Origin: Begonia masoniana
Taxonomy: Eukaryota > Streptophyta > Magnoliopsida > Cucurbitales > Begoniaceae
Direction of reading: 5' to 3'
NCBI GenBank assembly: GCA_022432975.1
Contig: CM039508.1
Coordinates: 50,495,646-50,559,645, forward strand
Length of the DNA: 64,000 nt
Shown: positions 30,860 to 46,600 of the stretch, one piece after another
Position numbering within the stretch: position 1 is the first letter of the stretch
Layout of the letters: each line of letters starts with the position of its first letter
Position numbers and translations under genes: made by a program
The notes under the pieces: generated by a model
Told to the model about the DNA's origin: nothing
The model's input: only the letters and a program-made list of their open reading frames with translations
The model's database searches: none

Positions 30860-33800
30860 ATGGCAAAGGGCACTTCATCTAGTCACAGAGTTAAAGATGA
30901 GGAAAATAATGCTGCAAAAAGAAGGCATAACACCATCAAAGGATCATAAGTATCAAGCGCTGTGACTGTAGATAAATCTGGTTTAAGAATGTCAGCAAGT
31001 GAAGATTCTTCAAAGAAAAAGATTATTACTAGGTCTTTAAGTACAAGGAAATGTCAGCAGATTGAAAAGCAAACTCCACCAACTCCAATTGTGAAAAGGA
31101 AATCTGCAATAAATGAAAATCAGCAGACTCCAAGTCCTCTCAGGAGGTCTCAGAGAGGTAAAAAACAATCACCATCTGCTTCTTCTGGATCGAAGAAGTC
31201 AGATAGAGGCTCAAGCTCCTCAGACATCAAGCACAGACAGGAAAGGAAAGAGAAAAGGGCGAAAGTGTTGAAATTAGAATCTACAAAAATTAGTAAAGGT
31301 GCAGAAAATAATTTGGAAACTGGGCAAGTCAAAGGTAAAAGAATGGATGCTCGTGGTTACAAGGCATTGTTCAAAAAACAACAAAGAAAAGTAATATTAG
31401 CAGGTTTCAGTCATTTTGGCCTTTATTCTCTTTCTTGTGTGTGTATATATAAAGAAAATTAAGTTTGTATGAATTTGAAAGATTACAAATATATGGTAAG
31501 AAAATCCTCAAGAAAATAAAAAAAGATACATGGAGTCCTCTCATCTCCTTCCAAGTACAAATATTTTAAAAAAGGGCATTGTCTAAATGTTTTGAAGTAT
31601 TAGCTTATTTTACGAACGAACCCTATATTTCATTCCATAAATTTGTGTACTCAAACTATATTTCATGGTATTTTTCTTAAGTTGCATTACAAGAGCGTGT
31701 TTTTTGCTGTGAATAAAGTTAAAAGCAATTAATGCATTTGTTCTTTTTTCACCATTACATGCAAATAAAATATATTACAATGTGGATGGTTAAAATTCAG
31801 TTATAAATAAGATTATAATTATTTTCTCTGGAATTGCTTACTTGCCTGTTTGTCTGATGATTTTGTGTAACATCCTGAGGAATTCATGTATCTGCCTTTC
31901 TATTTACTTGGTAGATCATCAGGAGGAGCAGAATAATCAAATTAAGTTGTCTAATGGTGGGATCAGCAGTTCTGGTGGTGAAATTAATAGAGGAAATGAC
32001 AGCATCAATAAGAGGGAAGAAGTGAAGACAGGGGACAATGATGGAAGAGCTTCAGAAGGAGCCTTAAGTAGATTTATATTGGAAGTCATAGATAACAACA
32101 ATGTAGCAGAAGTTTCATGTGCCAGTCAAAAACATATATTGGGTGACGAAGCTAGTGAACATGGAGATGGGAATGGTGATAGATTATGTCAGAGTCACAG
32201 TTTTACATACGCTTCTTCTGAAGCTATGGCTAAACAGACAACTAATGAACATGAAAGAGCTCATCTGGATTTCTCAGAAAAAGATATTCAAATTGCAGTA
32301 TGTATTGCCATGAATTCTCCACTTAAGGACAGTACAGGTGACCAGATTGATTTGGAAAAGAATTGTGAAATACTATCATTGAAAAGAAAAAGGAACGATG
32401 CAGACACATATTCTGATGATTCTGCAGTAGTTGGAAGAACAATTGATTGCGCTTCTACTGCTGAAATCTCTTCACCATCATCATCATTTTGTTTGCCAAG
32501 CCGTCTAGTTGAGACATGTGATACATGTTTCAAGAGGCAAAGGTTCTGATTTCGTAAAATCTTCTTTTTATTTACTTTCGGGTTATTAATTCCAATAATG
32601 TGTACTGCTTTAACTTCTTGGTCTAGTCACATAAGAATGACAGGCGTGATATTTTTATTTGTTGTTTGTATTGTTAATATAGATTTTCCCTCTCGTTCTC
32701 TTATACATATGCACACACGCACACGATAATGCTCATCCTACATTAATGTTGAACAGTAAACACTGTTTTACTGCTTTATTTTCTTTCTTAACCATACGAG
32801 AATGACAACAAGATATTTTTATTTGTAGTTTGTATTTTTACTATAGATTGGACCTCTCTATTTCTCTCACACTTGTCTACCATTGTGTTGATCAGATCAG
32901 GCATATATTTTGAAAGCTTTTACATCTGAAATGCTAGAAACGTTTATTTTTTTTTTTTTTTCTGTAGGAAAAAATACAACGAATATGCAAACACAAAGTT
33001 AGTCCTATTAGTAACAATGAACTTTTGAAACTTCAATTTTTCAATGTGATGAGGAAAATTTGAATTGCTAACGAGGCACAATTTACTTCCATATTCATTC
33101 TAAAGTCTTTACAGTACACAATTAAATAGTTCCAAGAAAGCGGCCCTTCACGCCCTTCTTTATCTTTATCTTGGTTTTCATGATTAGCAGAAAATTAAGT
33201 TTTTTTCATCAATGAATTTGGAATATCCTAGGGCAGTGGGCATGAGAGAGAATCCACTTATGCCCCTTTATCGATCGGTGAAATACGATTAATCTAAGGA
33301 TAAATGAACTCTAACCAGGGGATATGAGACTTGAAGAGTAATAAGACATAATTTTGCTTGGTTATCAGATATGTTGAATATGTGACAATTTCCTATGGGC
33401 ACTGTTCCTAGCAGGTTTTGATTGTTTGTTTTTTTAATTTTTTTATTGAACAACAATGGTGGCGCTGAATGGAAAATTAGGTAAATTCTATTAATCAATA
33501 TGGCCATTCATTATAGTTCATAATGATTTTCAAGATTGAATTAGTCAGAAGCCGACCTGACTTTCTTATTGTGCTTGCTTAAAGGTCCAAGGTTAGAATC
33601 TCTTGTGTTTTTTGTTGATGCACACTTCAAGGTTTAACATTTGAATCTCTCAAGGCCCAAAATTTTTTTGGAGCTGTATTCCTTATTGGTTATCTATGCT
33701 TTACTCAAAATTTGTTGACACAATACACTAATTTTCTGAAATTAGTCGATGTGTGTATTAGCTGATTCAGACTTTCAAAGGCGCAGAAGAAAATTGTTTT

Positions 33801-36800
33801 GACGTGGCCTTGAGAAAGAATGAGTTTTAGAAATTAGTGGTGTTAGAATTCTTGACCATAGCGATGAACTACTCAAGCATCTTGTTAAAATGTGTAAATA
33901 TTAGGATTAATACTTTCTTAATTAAAGGGGATTTGATTTTGTTAAGCACCTCAAGGATTGTTTCCTGTTAGCTGAACAGTCTATTGAGGAAATTTTATTT
34001 TAAAGAAAAATATTTGCAATCTTGATAGAGAAGACATTTTTTTAAGGATTGTATTCATTTGTCTGTGGAGATTTGTGAGGCAGAGAAGCATCCTTTCCAG
34101 AAGAATACTGTATTGTATTTACTTTCCCATTATGGTGCATTAAAGAAAGTTTTGGGTTTACATTTGGGAAGACGGTGCTCTACTTTTATGTATTTTTTTT
34201 TTACATTATCACTATTTGTTCAATGTGGTAGTGGAGAAGCAAATCAACTTTGGAAACGTGGTAGAAGCTTGTCATTAATCTTGAAACGTGTTTTATTTTT
34301 TTAAGTAGAAGAGGGGTGTTCATGATTGCTTTCATTGGTAGAACACAAGATTTGTCTTTCATACTTTTAATGTGCTTTCTGAATTTTTGACAGCCACATT
34401 GTCCATGGCATAGTTGTCCCGTTTCATTTTCCCACTATATTGCTTCATTCACCCCAAAAATTGAGATTTTTTTGCCCTCTTAACTGTAATGAGTGAGGAA
34501 ATTGTTTTCAAGATAGTAAAATTTACTCTTTGCCATCACATGTTTGAACCATAATGTGATGCGATTGCCTATTTTTCTTCACTAAACGACGACTTTGAAG
34601 AATTTTGGTTGTGTCCAATCTTCTTAGTTAATACAAAGCTTGTTTCTTATCTGAATAATATTTTGCGTTTGCAGGATGAACAATGATACCATGAATCAGG
34701 AGATTTGCTTGTGTTCAACGTTAATCCTGCAGGCATTGGCTTTTATTGACGTGGTTGGTTTGTTTGTACCTATTTTACTGTGCATTTTTGTCTCTTCTTA
34801 GTATTTCTTAATAGTTAGACACAAAATTAGTTACCTTATTGACTAGTGTAATACTACTGTTCTGAAAATTAAAGCATTTTTCTGCCAAAGAGTTCTATAT
34901 TTTCTGGGTCATTAATCCCTTGTAACAAACAATTGTTACATTTTTTTACCTAGAGAATGTAATCATCCGCCCTGAGAGAATAATTGTCCAATTTCATACA
35001 TTACAATAGACTATTTTTTTCTGGATAGATTATGGAACTTCTATATTTTTTATTGTACAGAATCAAACTGTAAATTAGGTACTTGTTAGAATATAGAATT
35101 GTTCTGAATAATGATGCTTTAGTTGTTGTTAAGGCTTTGCTAAGACTGAATTTACATATGACATAGTGCGAAAGTTCTGTTTCTAATACTTAAGGCAGTA
35201 ATGCCTTTTATTAGTGGTTTGCTTTTTTTTTTTATAATCTAGATCTTCAGTTCCCCACTTCTCTTTCCCATAAAATGTGTGTTTTGCCCCTGATTAATAA
35301 CCTCATATTATAAAATTATCATATTTGTGAATATTTTCAAGGAGCTGTGCGCTGATTATTTTCCATAATTGCATGATTCTATGTGCTGGATGACTTAATT
35401 CTACGCTTTATATTAGTTTTGAAAATATAATTTTCACGTTTTTTTGGTTAATTTTAAAAAGATTTCTTTTCGGGTGTATTTTCAGTATGGTGTTGTGCAT
35501 GAAAAACCTGAAGCAAGGGCCAGCATGAAAAGTTTTAAAAATTGTGATAACTCTAAAAAGCAATACGAGCCTTCTGCTGATCTTGGAACCAACACCGACC
35601 AAAATGCATGTTTCACTTGCAAACTTGGAGGGAAGCTCCTGTAAGTAATTTTCTTTTGTTTGTTGATTAATATTTTTTATCAACGATAAGTAGGAAGATT
35701 TAATCGCTAGTATGTGTGATGAGCATGGGTTTATATGCACCGTGAAATGCCTGTATGCCATGTTTGTGGAAATACTATTCTTGTAGAAGTGTTTGACGAG
35801 CAAACCGAGCTAGAAAAATCTTGGTTTGTCGAGCTAGCAAGTAGATTTTAACTGGCTCTTTTAATCAACCAAGTCGAAGTGCAAGTTTAGACATGGTCTT
35901 GGTCCACTGTGCTACAGCCTATGCTTGGCCCCTAAGCTTGGGTTATGAGTTGAATTGAGCTGAGTCAAGCTGTTACAAGCTTAATAAACCAAGTCGGCTT
36001 GAGGTTTTTTATTAAATTTTATGTTTAATTTTACTTATATTACATATTTGCATCTAAGTTTTTAATATCATTAATTGTATGAAGAATTTGTTATAAACAA
36101 AATATTTGTTATATAAACTATATACGCAAAATATATTTTTTAAAAACAGATCATATTCAGGCCAAACGACCTGGCTCATTTAGCTAAACGAGCTTAGAGA
36201 AGCCGAGTTGAGTTCGGGCCATCTTTAAGAAGGTTGGTCTGAATGTTTGCCGTATTAATCCATTCATTTGACACCTCTACTGTCGTAGGTGCATTTCCTA
36301 TCTCTGCCTTTGTAGGTTGATCATGCTTAGCTCACATAATTTTGAATAAAAAAGATCAAATTTTTAATTACTGGACGTGGCAGACTTACTATGTACATGA
36401 CGTTTTGCCACTGAACTTTGATAAACAGAGAATATTTTTGTCATCTTTGTTTTTTGGTGAACAGATGATTTGCCCTTGTAAGAAAATAAAAATACTTTTT
36501 TCCCCTGTGGTGGAGATGTTTGGTCAAGGATTAGATATGTGAATTTGAGCATATGGTCTCTTTTGTCTTATTTATTTAGCAGTACTTTGTAAATAGACTG
36601 ATTTTTACAGTTTTCTTATTTAAATTCATGTGTAAATTTAGATGCTGCGATGGTAGAGATTGTGGAAGAAGCTTCCACCTTTCTTGTCTAGACCCTCCTC
36701 TTGAAGATGTTCCCTTTGGAGTTTGGCATTGTATAGCATGTGTTAAGAAGAAGATAGAATTTGGGGTTCATTCTGTATCAGGGGGTGTCGAGTCAATCTG

Positions 36801-39800
36801 GGATTCAAGAGTGGAGGAGGTATCAGATGTTGATGGTATGGATCAAAGATTACGATTACTTGAGTTTCACATAGATAATTTGGTCTAAACAAGAAAGCTT
36901 GTAACTTTGGTCAGATGGTGACAGAATCTGAACTGTTTGCGCTGGTTGCATTTTAAAGTCCAGGACACTTGATGATTATGGAGTTTGTTTTTTTTATTTA
37001 TTTATCATAATTCACTGAATCACTTTTATATGTTATTTTCTCTTAGGAATTCCAAAGCAAAAACAGTATTTTGTAAAGTATAAAGATCTTGCTCATGTTC
37101 ATAATCGATGGGTGCCAGAAATTGATTTGCTTGCTGAAGGCCCTTCCCTTCTTTCAAAATATGATAGTAAAAGCCAGGTATGTAGTATTTTACTATGATA
37201 TGTGTTGTTTCAGTTTTGGCAGACCAAAGTGGTTTAATAGAGGATGAATGCAGATTTACATGCAAAATGAGAATAAGATGCTTTCATATGTGCATGCACG
37301 AAGTGTTCTTTGGTGCTTCATCTGATACATTTCTTATAGTGAAATATATTGTGATAAGTTTTTTCGTTTTTTTTGAGGTTCAACAGTGGAAGCAGGAATG
37401 GGCAGTGCCACATCGTTTGCTGCAGAAAAGATTATTATTTTCTTCCACACATTCTGGGGATAATGCTGGGGAACTTGAGGGTGAGAAACTTGGTTGTCAA
37501 AATGAATGGCTTGTGAAGTGGCATGGTCTCGATTATGAGCATGCCACATGGGAGTTGGAGAATGCTTCATTTCTAAATTCAAGCCTTATAGGAAACTATG
37601 AAAATCGATGCACAAAGGTAATGATGGCTTTTAATTTGTGTCAAGAAAATAAGGTACTATCGGGTCACAAGTACTACAACGTTGAGTCATCGGTCTTAAT
37701 TTTGTTTGTTATTCTTAATTTTAATTACTTTACTGCTTCGCCATACAGATTCTGACGGATGAGATTGAAATACATTTAAATGTTTATACGGTACATTTAG
37801 AAAAATGTTTTTCTGATAATGCCTTTCTGTCATTTGGTTCTTAATTTACCTGTGGCATGGATCATTCTAAGTCAGTTTTTACATATCTTTCTTGAGAATA
37901 TTGTGATACATGTCTTGCACCTGTAAATGATTAGAACCTGAAACCATATATAAAACACCAAAATCAAACGAAATTGCAGACTTTCGAGAGGTCTGCGCTC
38001 TCCCAATAGTTTCCACTCACAACTCCAATGTCTTTCCATGTTCCCAAATGATCCCCCTAATACCACACTCAGGCAACAATAATAAATAATCCACAACAAT
38101 ACCCAAAACAAGTAAATAAAAATAAAGACTATAAGGAATAAATTATATATCTTCTTGGCTTCTAATCTCTCCGTCTTCTCCTTGCGTAAGTGAAGTGCAA
38201 TGGTGGGTGCTTATCATATTATTATGTTGTTCATTTTCTTTTGCATTGCTTGAGTTACGATGGTTATAACTTGCAAACTGGTACCAGCAGATACCTGAGA
38301 GAAAAAGAATGGTAGCAATTCGGCTAGGTAATGAACATCCACATGGATTGAGTGATAATAATCTTGGTTACATTAACAAGCTATGTGAGTTCTGGCACAA
38401 TGGCCATAATGCTATTGTTATTGATGATCAGGTGAGCTCTACTGCTCAGAAAAATTCTATCTTATCTTTTTTTGGTATTATATACTAGTTGAGATTATAT
38501 ATATAATGAACAGATGATAGTCATCATTGTATGAGTTGCAAAGCTAGTTTTCTTGTTATTTCAAACTGGTGTGTCCGCGGGATGGATGAACGTTTTGTGC
38601 ATTAATAACTGTTAAATTACGAATGATCTTTTAAAACTTGAGGTGTTGGATTAAGGTTAACTTAATCATTTATATAATTTCTGACATTTTGTTTCATGGC
38701 TGGGGTTAATCTCAATTTTTCTTACAAGTGAATATTTCAATTTCTAGATGGGGTAAAATGAAGAAAAATAGAATTTGTAATCATATATTTCCTTGAATTA
38801 CTACTAATCCTAGAAACTCAAGCTTTGAGTTGAGGTAATTTAATCTCTTAATTTCTGTCTCATACTAACACTATGATTTTTGACTATGACATCTTTTTTT
38901 ACCCAGGACCGAATTGCAAAGGTTGTTGCATTTATTTTAACGTTGCAGCCTGGCATATATCGTCCTTTTCTAATTATCTCTACGCATAATGCAATTTCTT
39001 TATGGGACAATGAGTTCTTGCAGTCAGCTCCATCTGTTAATGCAGTTGTTTACAAAGGGACCAAAAGAAATCGGAATATCATCCGATCATTTGATTTTTT
39101 TGAAGGAGGCTGCATCACTTTTGAAGTTCTTGTAATCCCATCAGAAATTATATTGGAGGTATTGCGCTTTTTTCTAGGATTTTGGTGGGAACATACTCAT
39201 TTTGTTGTTTATAAACAAAGAAAGTAAATTCTTTGAAAACCTTTGTTCTACTCTGAATGGTTTCTGATAGTTTTTATGAATATTTTTTATTCATATAAAA
39301 GATCAGTGAACTTGTCTGTGTGAATATATAGATCTGTTACTTGTCAGTTCCATCCTTATGTCAGATTGCATTCAAAGTTATCTTATTATTGTTCATTATA
39401 GCATTGCTTTGATGATTTTTTTTGTGTACATGCAGGATCTAGATGTTCTGGTTGATATTAAGTGGGAAGCTGTTGTAGTTGATGAGTGTGAACGTCGTAT
39501 AGTTTCTTCGAAATTTGAACAAATTAAGAAGCTAACCACAAAGATGAAGCTCCTTCTTTTCAATCACTTGAAGGTTTATTTTTCTGTTGTATATGACGTT
39601 TAGTATTATTCTGACCTCTTGACTTTTGTAATAGTAGTCTCTTTTGCAGGAAAGCAAAGATGAGTATGTTAATGTGCTCTCTCTGCTTGATTTTAATGTT
39701 GAATCAAGCGTTACTGTTGACTCAACGGCAAGTTCTATTGAAAATATTGGTACTCTGAAAGAGAGATTTTCTAGGCATATAGCATATGCATACACGACTA

Positions 39801-42800
39801 GGTTTTTTGAGTATTGGGTTCCTGCACAGATATCACATGTACAGCTTGAGCAGTATTGTTCTACTCTGCTATTGAACTCTACATCGCTTTGCTCTTCGTC
39901 AAGGAATGATCATGTTGGTGCTCTTCGTGATATTCTGATTTCTACTCGGAAGGTTGAGTTTTGAATTTTGCATCACTTCCTTAGTTTCTTGGTTCTAGGT
40001 TCTCAATGTGATTTTCCATTTTTAGTGCTGCAACTGCAACTGTTTTGTAATTCTTTCAATTTCTCTTATTTTCTTTCAAATTTGATCAATGTCTAGTGGT
40101 TATGGGTTTAGATGGTTATTCGTTTGTTTGTTTCCTTATAATTTTCTAGCTTGAGCAATTGTGAAAGATAATTAAACATCTGCATTAAATCAAACCCCCA
40201 GTATCTTCTATCATCCATGCTTTAGCCTTCACTCTCCAATCATTCTTCCATTGTAACCTTTAGTGTAAGTTGTTTGCCTTTCAGAGTTTATGTTTTTCTG
40301 TTCCCATGTTTCTACTGAACTCTTGCCGAGTATGTTGTTAGGTCGAGTTAATTTTGCTTCTAGTTTTTTTTTTTTTTTTTTCTAACTTTAATTCTGATGA
40401 GAAAAGCAAAACTTTTTGTGAGGATATTTACATGGTTTTTTCTTGGCAGTGCTGCAATCATCCCTACATCCTAAATCCTTCCTTACAAACCTTACTCACT
40501 AAGGGTCGGGAAGTGCTTGAGTATTTAGATGTTGGGATAGAAGCAAGTGGCAAGCTACAACTTCTTGATGCAATGCTTGTGGAGATGAAGAAAAAGGGTT
40601 TAAGGGTTTTAATTCTTTTCAAGGTACCTTATACCTCTTAAGTTCAAAACTTTTTCTGCTCTTGTGGTCTCTCTTAGTTCTTAAATTTGTATTTGTCTTT
40701 CTGCGTTTTTTCAGTCAAACGTGGTTGACTGATGTGATAGCATTCTTGTCCTCATATTTTGGTTGTCACGATGGATGTTGGATTGGTTATCTATCTCTTG
40801 TTAGAAGTTTGGAAGCAGGATCCAATTCTTAATACATTTTAATATTCAAATTAATAAAACTGGATTGAGCATGGTGCATTGTGAGAGATCAATTGTGATG
40901 GTACGACGCTTTGCACAAGTTCATCTTGACCTATACTCTAAGTTCACAAATATTTTTGGTCTATTTCTTATTTCGAAAGTGGGTTGATAACATCAATCAT
41001 ATTGATTAATCATAAATTGGAATTGATCGTATTTTTTTAATCATATTTATGTCCAGTACCCATGCGGATATGTTTAGCATATATTGTTGGGGCTAATGCA
41101 GTTAAATTATTTTTCTTGTGAATTTTTCTCTGAAATGTTTTCTTGCAGTCAAATAGTGGATCTGGAAGGGATTCCATTGGAGATATTTTGGATGACTTCT
41201 TACGTCAGAGGTTTGGAGCTGATTCTTATGAACGTGTTGAAGGGGGTCTTCTTTATTCTAAGAAGCTAGCTGCTCTAAATAAGTTTAATGATAACGAGTC
41301 TCAAAGATTTGTTTTTTTATTGGAGTTCCGTGCATGCCTTCCTAGCATTAAGTTGTCGGCAGTTGATAGCGTTATTATATATGATAGTGACTGGACTCCA
41401 ATGAATGATTTAAGAGCCCTGCAAAAGATTACAATTGATCCGCAGTTTGACCAAATAAAAATATTTCGTTTATATTCATCTTGCACTGTGGAGGAAAAAG
41501 TTCTAATGCTTGCCTTGCAAAATAAAACTGTTGATAACAGTTTACAAAATATTAGCCCGAGCACAAGTCACACGCTACTAATGTGGGGTGCATCGCATTT
41601 ATTCGATAATTTAGAGAAGTTCCACGGGAGTAATATTTCAGCTCTCACCACACCTACTTCTGCAAAAGAATTACTTTTGCAAGATGTGGTGCATGATTTG
41701 GTATCTATTCTTCCAAATAATGATGAAAGTTCTGTTCCTCATGAATTGCGAATCATGCTAAAAGCCCAACAAGTTGAAGGGAGTTATCATACAAGTCAAC
41801 CATTATTTGGAGAGTTGAAGATTTCTCAAACGCAGGAATTATTACCCCATCTGTTTTGGTCTAAACTATTGAACGGAAAGCATCCTCTATGGATATTTTC
41901 TTCTGTGCCATATCAAAGAAACCGGAAAAGGGCTCAATGTCAACTGAATCATGAGATGCCAAAGGAATCTGATCTTGAGAGTGACAAAGTGGTGAAGAGG
42001 CGTAAGAAAGTGTCAACTAGTGAGATAAGTCAAACATCTTTGAAAGTTGGTTTAGAAGGGGAAACAACTGGTAGGAAAAGGGAAGGTAAGGGGCTGAAAT
42101 TTCCTATATATATGTTTGTTGTCATTTTTATCCTTCTTAGAAGGGCCTTGGTGGACTAACCTTTTTATTCTTATAGTAAATAATTGTTGCTGATATATTG
42201 GGGGAATACTGTAACCTCTTCTAAACTAAGTTTCTTATTATAGACATTACTTCTGTTATTAAAGCGGACTCAAATTTATCTTGTGCAGATGGTCCTGAAG
42301 GTCCAGAAACAATGACTCTTTGTTCACCTAGGTCTAATGATTGTGAAAATAACCCACTTCATGAAAATAATGTCCCCTCTCCCATGTTATCTCGTGAGAC
42401 CATCGCAGGGATACTTGAAGATGACGCGGTTGAATCAGATGAAGAAAAAGAATTGTGTGGCACACAAACATCGCTCTATCATCGTTTGAGACCTGAGATA
42501 TTAAAATTGTGTCAGATTTTACAGCTTCCAGTATGAATCTCTCTGCCTTTTGAAGTGTTTTTTAATCTGGACAGTGTGCTGATCATGTCTTTGAATCTCC
42601 ACTTCCCCTAATTTGCGAGAAGCGTTCTGTATATATATATTAGAGTTAGGCATTTGGTTTATATAGTGTATCATATATCATTTTGCAATGAATATAATCA
42701 GTAAATTAATGTTCTTAATTTACTGGCTGATTCTAGATTTTTCAAATTTCTGTTACACAGGAAATGGTTTGGAAAATATGAACCTAACGCACTTCAATCA

Positions 42801-43640
42801 CATTTAGGGTCTGAAACATTTAGAGCAAATGGGAATTGCTATAAAAACACTAGCAATAAAGATTCTGCATTTTTCAAATATCACGATTGAACTTTAGTAT
42901 CATTTGTAGCAGAGTACGTTTTTATTTTTAATCCTCTATATTTGATGTTGAATATATTTATTATGCCATTCATAAATGGGTGAAAGAAGTTTTCTTGCGT
43001 ATTTGATTAGCACTGCTACTAGAATATAGTATTGTACAAATAGAAAAAATATATAAATAAATTTATATGTAATTCAAATACATAATAGTGATCATGCCTG
43101 TAAGTCTTTAGTTCTGTGTAGTTTGTTGGTTAGAAAACTGTCTTGAAAGTTAACTGACCACTTCTAAATTCTTATATTATTTCCCTGAGATCTGAGCTGA
43201 GTTTTAATTGGGCATTTTGTATGTGAGTCATATATGATTGCGGATTGTCTGTTTTGATGATATAAATTACTGCAATGCAGGAGAATGTCAAGTATGTGGT
43301 TAAAAAGTTCTTTGTGTATGTAGTCGACAATCATCATGTTAGTCATGAAACAGCAACAATTCTACAGGCGTTTATGCTCTCTCTGGTTAATATTCCATGA
43401 CCTTTTTCCTTATTGCTTTATTATCAATATTTTGTTTCTTCTTTTGTTGTCCCTTTCAATGTGTTCGATAGAATTGCCATCAAGATAAATTGTTATATTA
43501 AAAGGTGCATTGATTGTATGATTGCTTTATTTGTTACCATGGAACTCCACTGTTTTACCTCTTGGAGAATGGGGAAAATTGACTTGCATATTGAATAATG
43601 AATAATGTTCCAGCTGTTTTGCTTTCTTTTCTTTCTTTCT

Positions 43641-43671
<31 letters not shown>

Positions 43672-46600
43672 TGGAAACCCCCTGAAAAACCTGTAATTTA
43701 TGCTAGTTGGTGTATCTGCTATGTAAAAGTCATGAACTGGATGGAGAAATTATTCTTTGTTCTCCAGAGGTTATCCTTTTATTTCTGGCTGTTGCCAAGG
43801 TCTTGAAATTTTTTAAGTGAGAATAAAGCGAAGTAGTTTGTTATTCTTGCCCCTCTCCAGTTTTTTCTCATTCTCTCGTCCCCCTATGTATGCATTTAAC
43901 CATTGTCCTAATTATCTATCATCGTCTATGATTTTCTAATAGTATGCTTGCTGTGTTTACTATTTGTATTCTACAAGTCGAATTTTTCTAACTAGTCATT
44001 GGCGACTTAAATTGCAGTGTTGGACTGCCGCCTATTGGCTTAACTACAAAATCAGCCACAAAGAATCTATGGCATTTGCTAAAGAGAAACTAAACTTTGA
44101 CTGCAAGAAAAAAGAAGCAGACTTTGTTTATTCAAAGTTGAGGTGTCTGAGAAATATGTTCTTTTGCAATTTAGCTGAAAAGAAGGTTGCCAAAGCTCCA
44201 GTGGCCTCAGAGATACTATCTGTTGGTGATAGACAGAACTTACCAGCGACACCAAAGCTCAAGTCGAACATAGTAAGACTTGAGGTTGAAGACTTGTTAC
44301 AAAATAAAAACAGCAAACAGGTTGGTTTGCAGCCAGAAATGGATTCAGAATTGGTACATAGAGACATATTGAAGAGTGTGAAACTAATAAAGAAAAATTG
44401 CAGTAAGCAACTGTCAAAACGTATTGAGAAGCTACATGAACAAAGGGATGAAGTCAAAAGGAATAGTGAGGAAGTGATTTTGCGTATAGAAAAAAATTAT
44501 CGAGTGGAGTCTGCTGTAATTCGTCATTTGCATGGTAAGAGTTCTATAGGAACTACCAAACTTAAGATTTTGGAAAAGGAGTTTGCCAAAAAAATTGAAG
44601 ATCAGAAAAGCCAAATGGAAATATGCCTCAAGGTTCTTGAGGCGGAGCACCTTGCTGCCAGAAATAAGGTTCAGGAGAAGGAGACTCATTTGGTGGAAGA
44701 ATTGAAGTCATGGGTCCAAGTTGAATTATTAAACAAACAATCTCCAAATAAAACTAGGCATAAAAATTCTCAATATGTGTCCAACCCCGATGCCAGAGAA
44801 GAATTTCCCAATAAATTCGTAGAAAACTTGCAAGAGCTCAGGGAAAAGAGATCTGAAGTTTCTGAAACTATTTCTGAGAAAGCAGTTGAATGCAGCGGAA
44901 ATGTTGACGCTGACCCTTGTAGACATTTTGCAGATCCCTATGATGATGTTGAATTAGGTGTTGTATGTAATGAAGCACCAACTGCTGAAGTGGAGGAGCC
45001 TAACAAGATTATTAGTTCAAGTGATGTTCTAGAGAATGCAGTCACTTTAAATTCTTGTTCCACGGAGGAAGATTCTGGTGTACCCACAGTATGCTGCTTG
45101 TCAGATGGGCATAAAAATTCTCAATATGTGTCCAAGCCCCATGCTGGAGAAGAATTTCCCAGTAAATTCGTAGAAAACTTGCAAGAGCTCAGGGAAAAGA
45201 AATCTGAAGTTTCTGAAACTATTCCTGACAAAGCTGTTGAATGCAGCGGAAATGTTAACGCTGACCCTTGTAGACATTTTACAGATCCCTATAATGTTGT
45301 TGAATTAGGTGTATGTAAAGAAGCATCAACTGCTGAAGTGGAGGAGCCGGACAAGATTATTAGTTCAAGTGATGTTCTAGAGAACGCAGTCACTTTAAAT
45401 TCTTGTTCCGCGCTGGAAGATTCTGGTGTACCCACAGCATCTTGCGTGTCAGATGGTGATGGTCCATTGGAAATGCTTGGACCTGCTATTACAAATGACT
45501 CTGTCGAGCATTTAATTTCTTTGCAGCCACCTATACCTGCAACTCTCACCTTCAATGGGGACTCTTGTCTGCCTGACAAAGATGCTTCATGCAAACAGCT
45601 TGGAATCGACAGTTTGAGTAAAGCTCCAGATGGAGTTGCCATACCAACTTTACCTGTCTCTGAAGTAAATGGAGCTTCCACGAGCATACCTGACGAGGAA
45701 CTTTTGCAAGAATTGTCGGAATCTATCCGTTTAAGTGTTAGTCCTGATCGTGTTATGCCTATAAATCAAGAAAAAAATCCTAGTGAAGCCGTGCCAATTA
45801 TCCTGAATGAAGAGGTTCCTTTGGGAGTTTCCTTGTCAACCCCTGAGAATCTTCCAACATTTGAAGATCAAAGTCCTGTTGATGTTCCTGTGACCATACC
45901 TGATGAAGAAATCCTACCACAAACGCTACAGTCTACTTCTGATCATGTAGCAGAGAATGAGAACAGTGATGGTATCAATGGAATGGATCTCTCAGTTTCA
46001 GATTATGGTTTGGAAATTAATCAACAAGATACATTGAGTAATGATAACAGCCATATAATTCTCTCCAATGAAATGTATCTCGTGAATTTACTAGCTGTGT
46101 CGCCGTCAGGGACGACATTAACTCAAAGCACTCCAGTACCATCAAATCAGGTATTGCACATTACATTACCTAATCTTGTATAGTCATTAGGTATACCATT
46201 GTTTTCCCTTGCAGACTATGGAATTAATGAAAAATTACCCTCCTTCCACTAATGACAACTAACATCTTCCTTTAGAGATGACTTTCCTACCTTCTCCAAA
46301 AAATGAAGCTTTTTCTTTTGAACTTTTTTTTTTTTTTAAATATCTACACGAAATTAACTATCTACACAAAGTTTCAAGTAGGAAGTCTAGTTTTTAAGAC
46401 TAAGTGATTGAAACTCTAAGTATTGTCTGCAAAGAAAGTAGCATAAATAGAGATATTTGAAATAGCCAGCGTCTTGTTCCTCGAATTTTCCTTTAAAATA
46501 ATCTACAAAATATGCTCCTCCATCATCTTTTTTTTTTTTTTTTTTTTTTGTTAAGAAGAAAGACTAACTTATATCTTAGAACTGGGTTGGGACATTTTAA

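Noticed and set aside
37872..38111. Minus-strand frame in a MOM1-like intron
   Set aside because: Falls in an intron with no conserved features; shadow frame.
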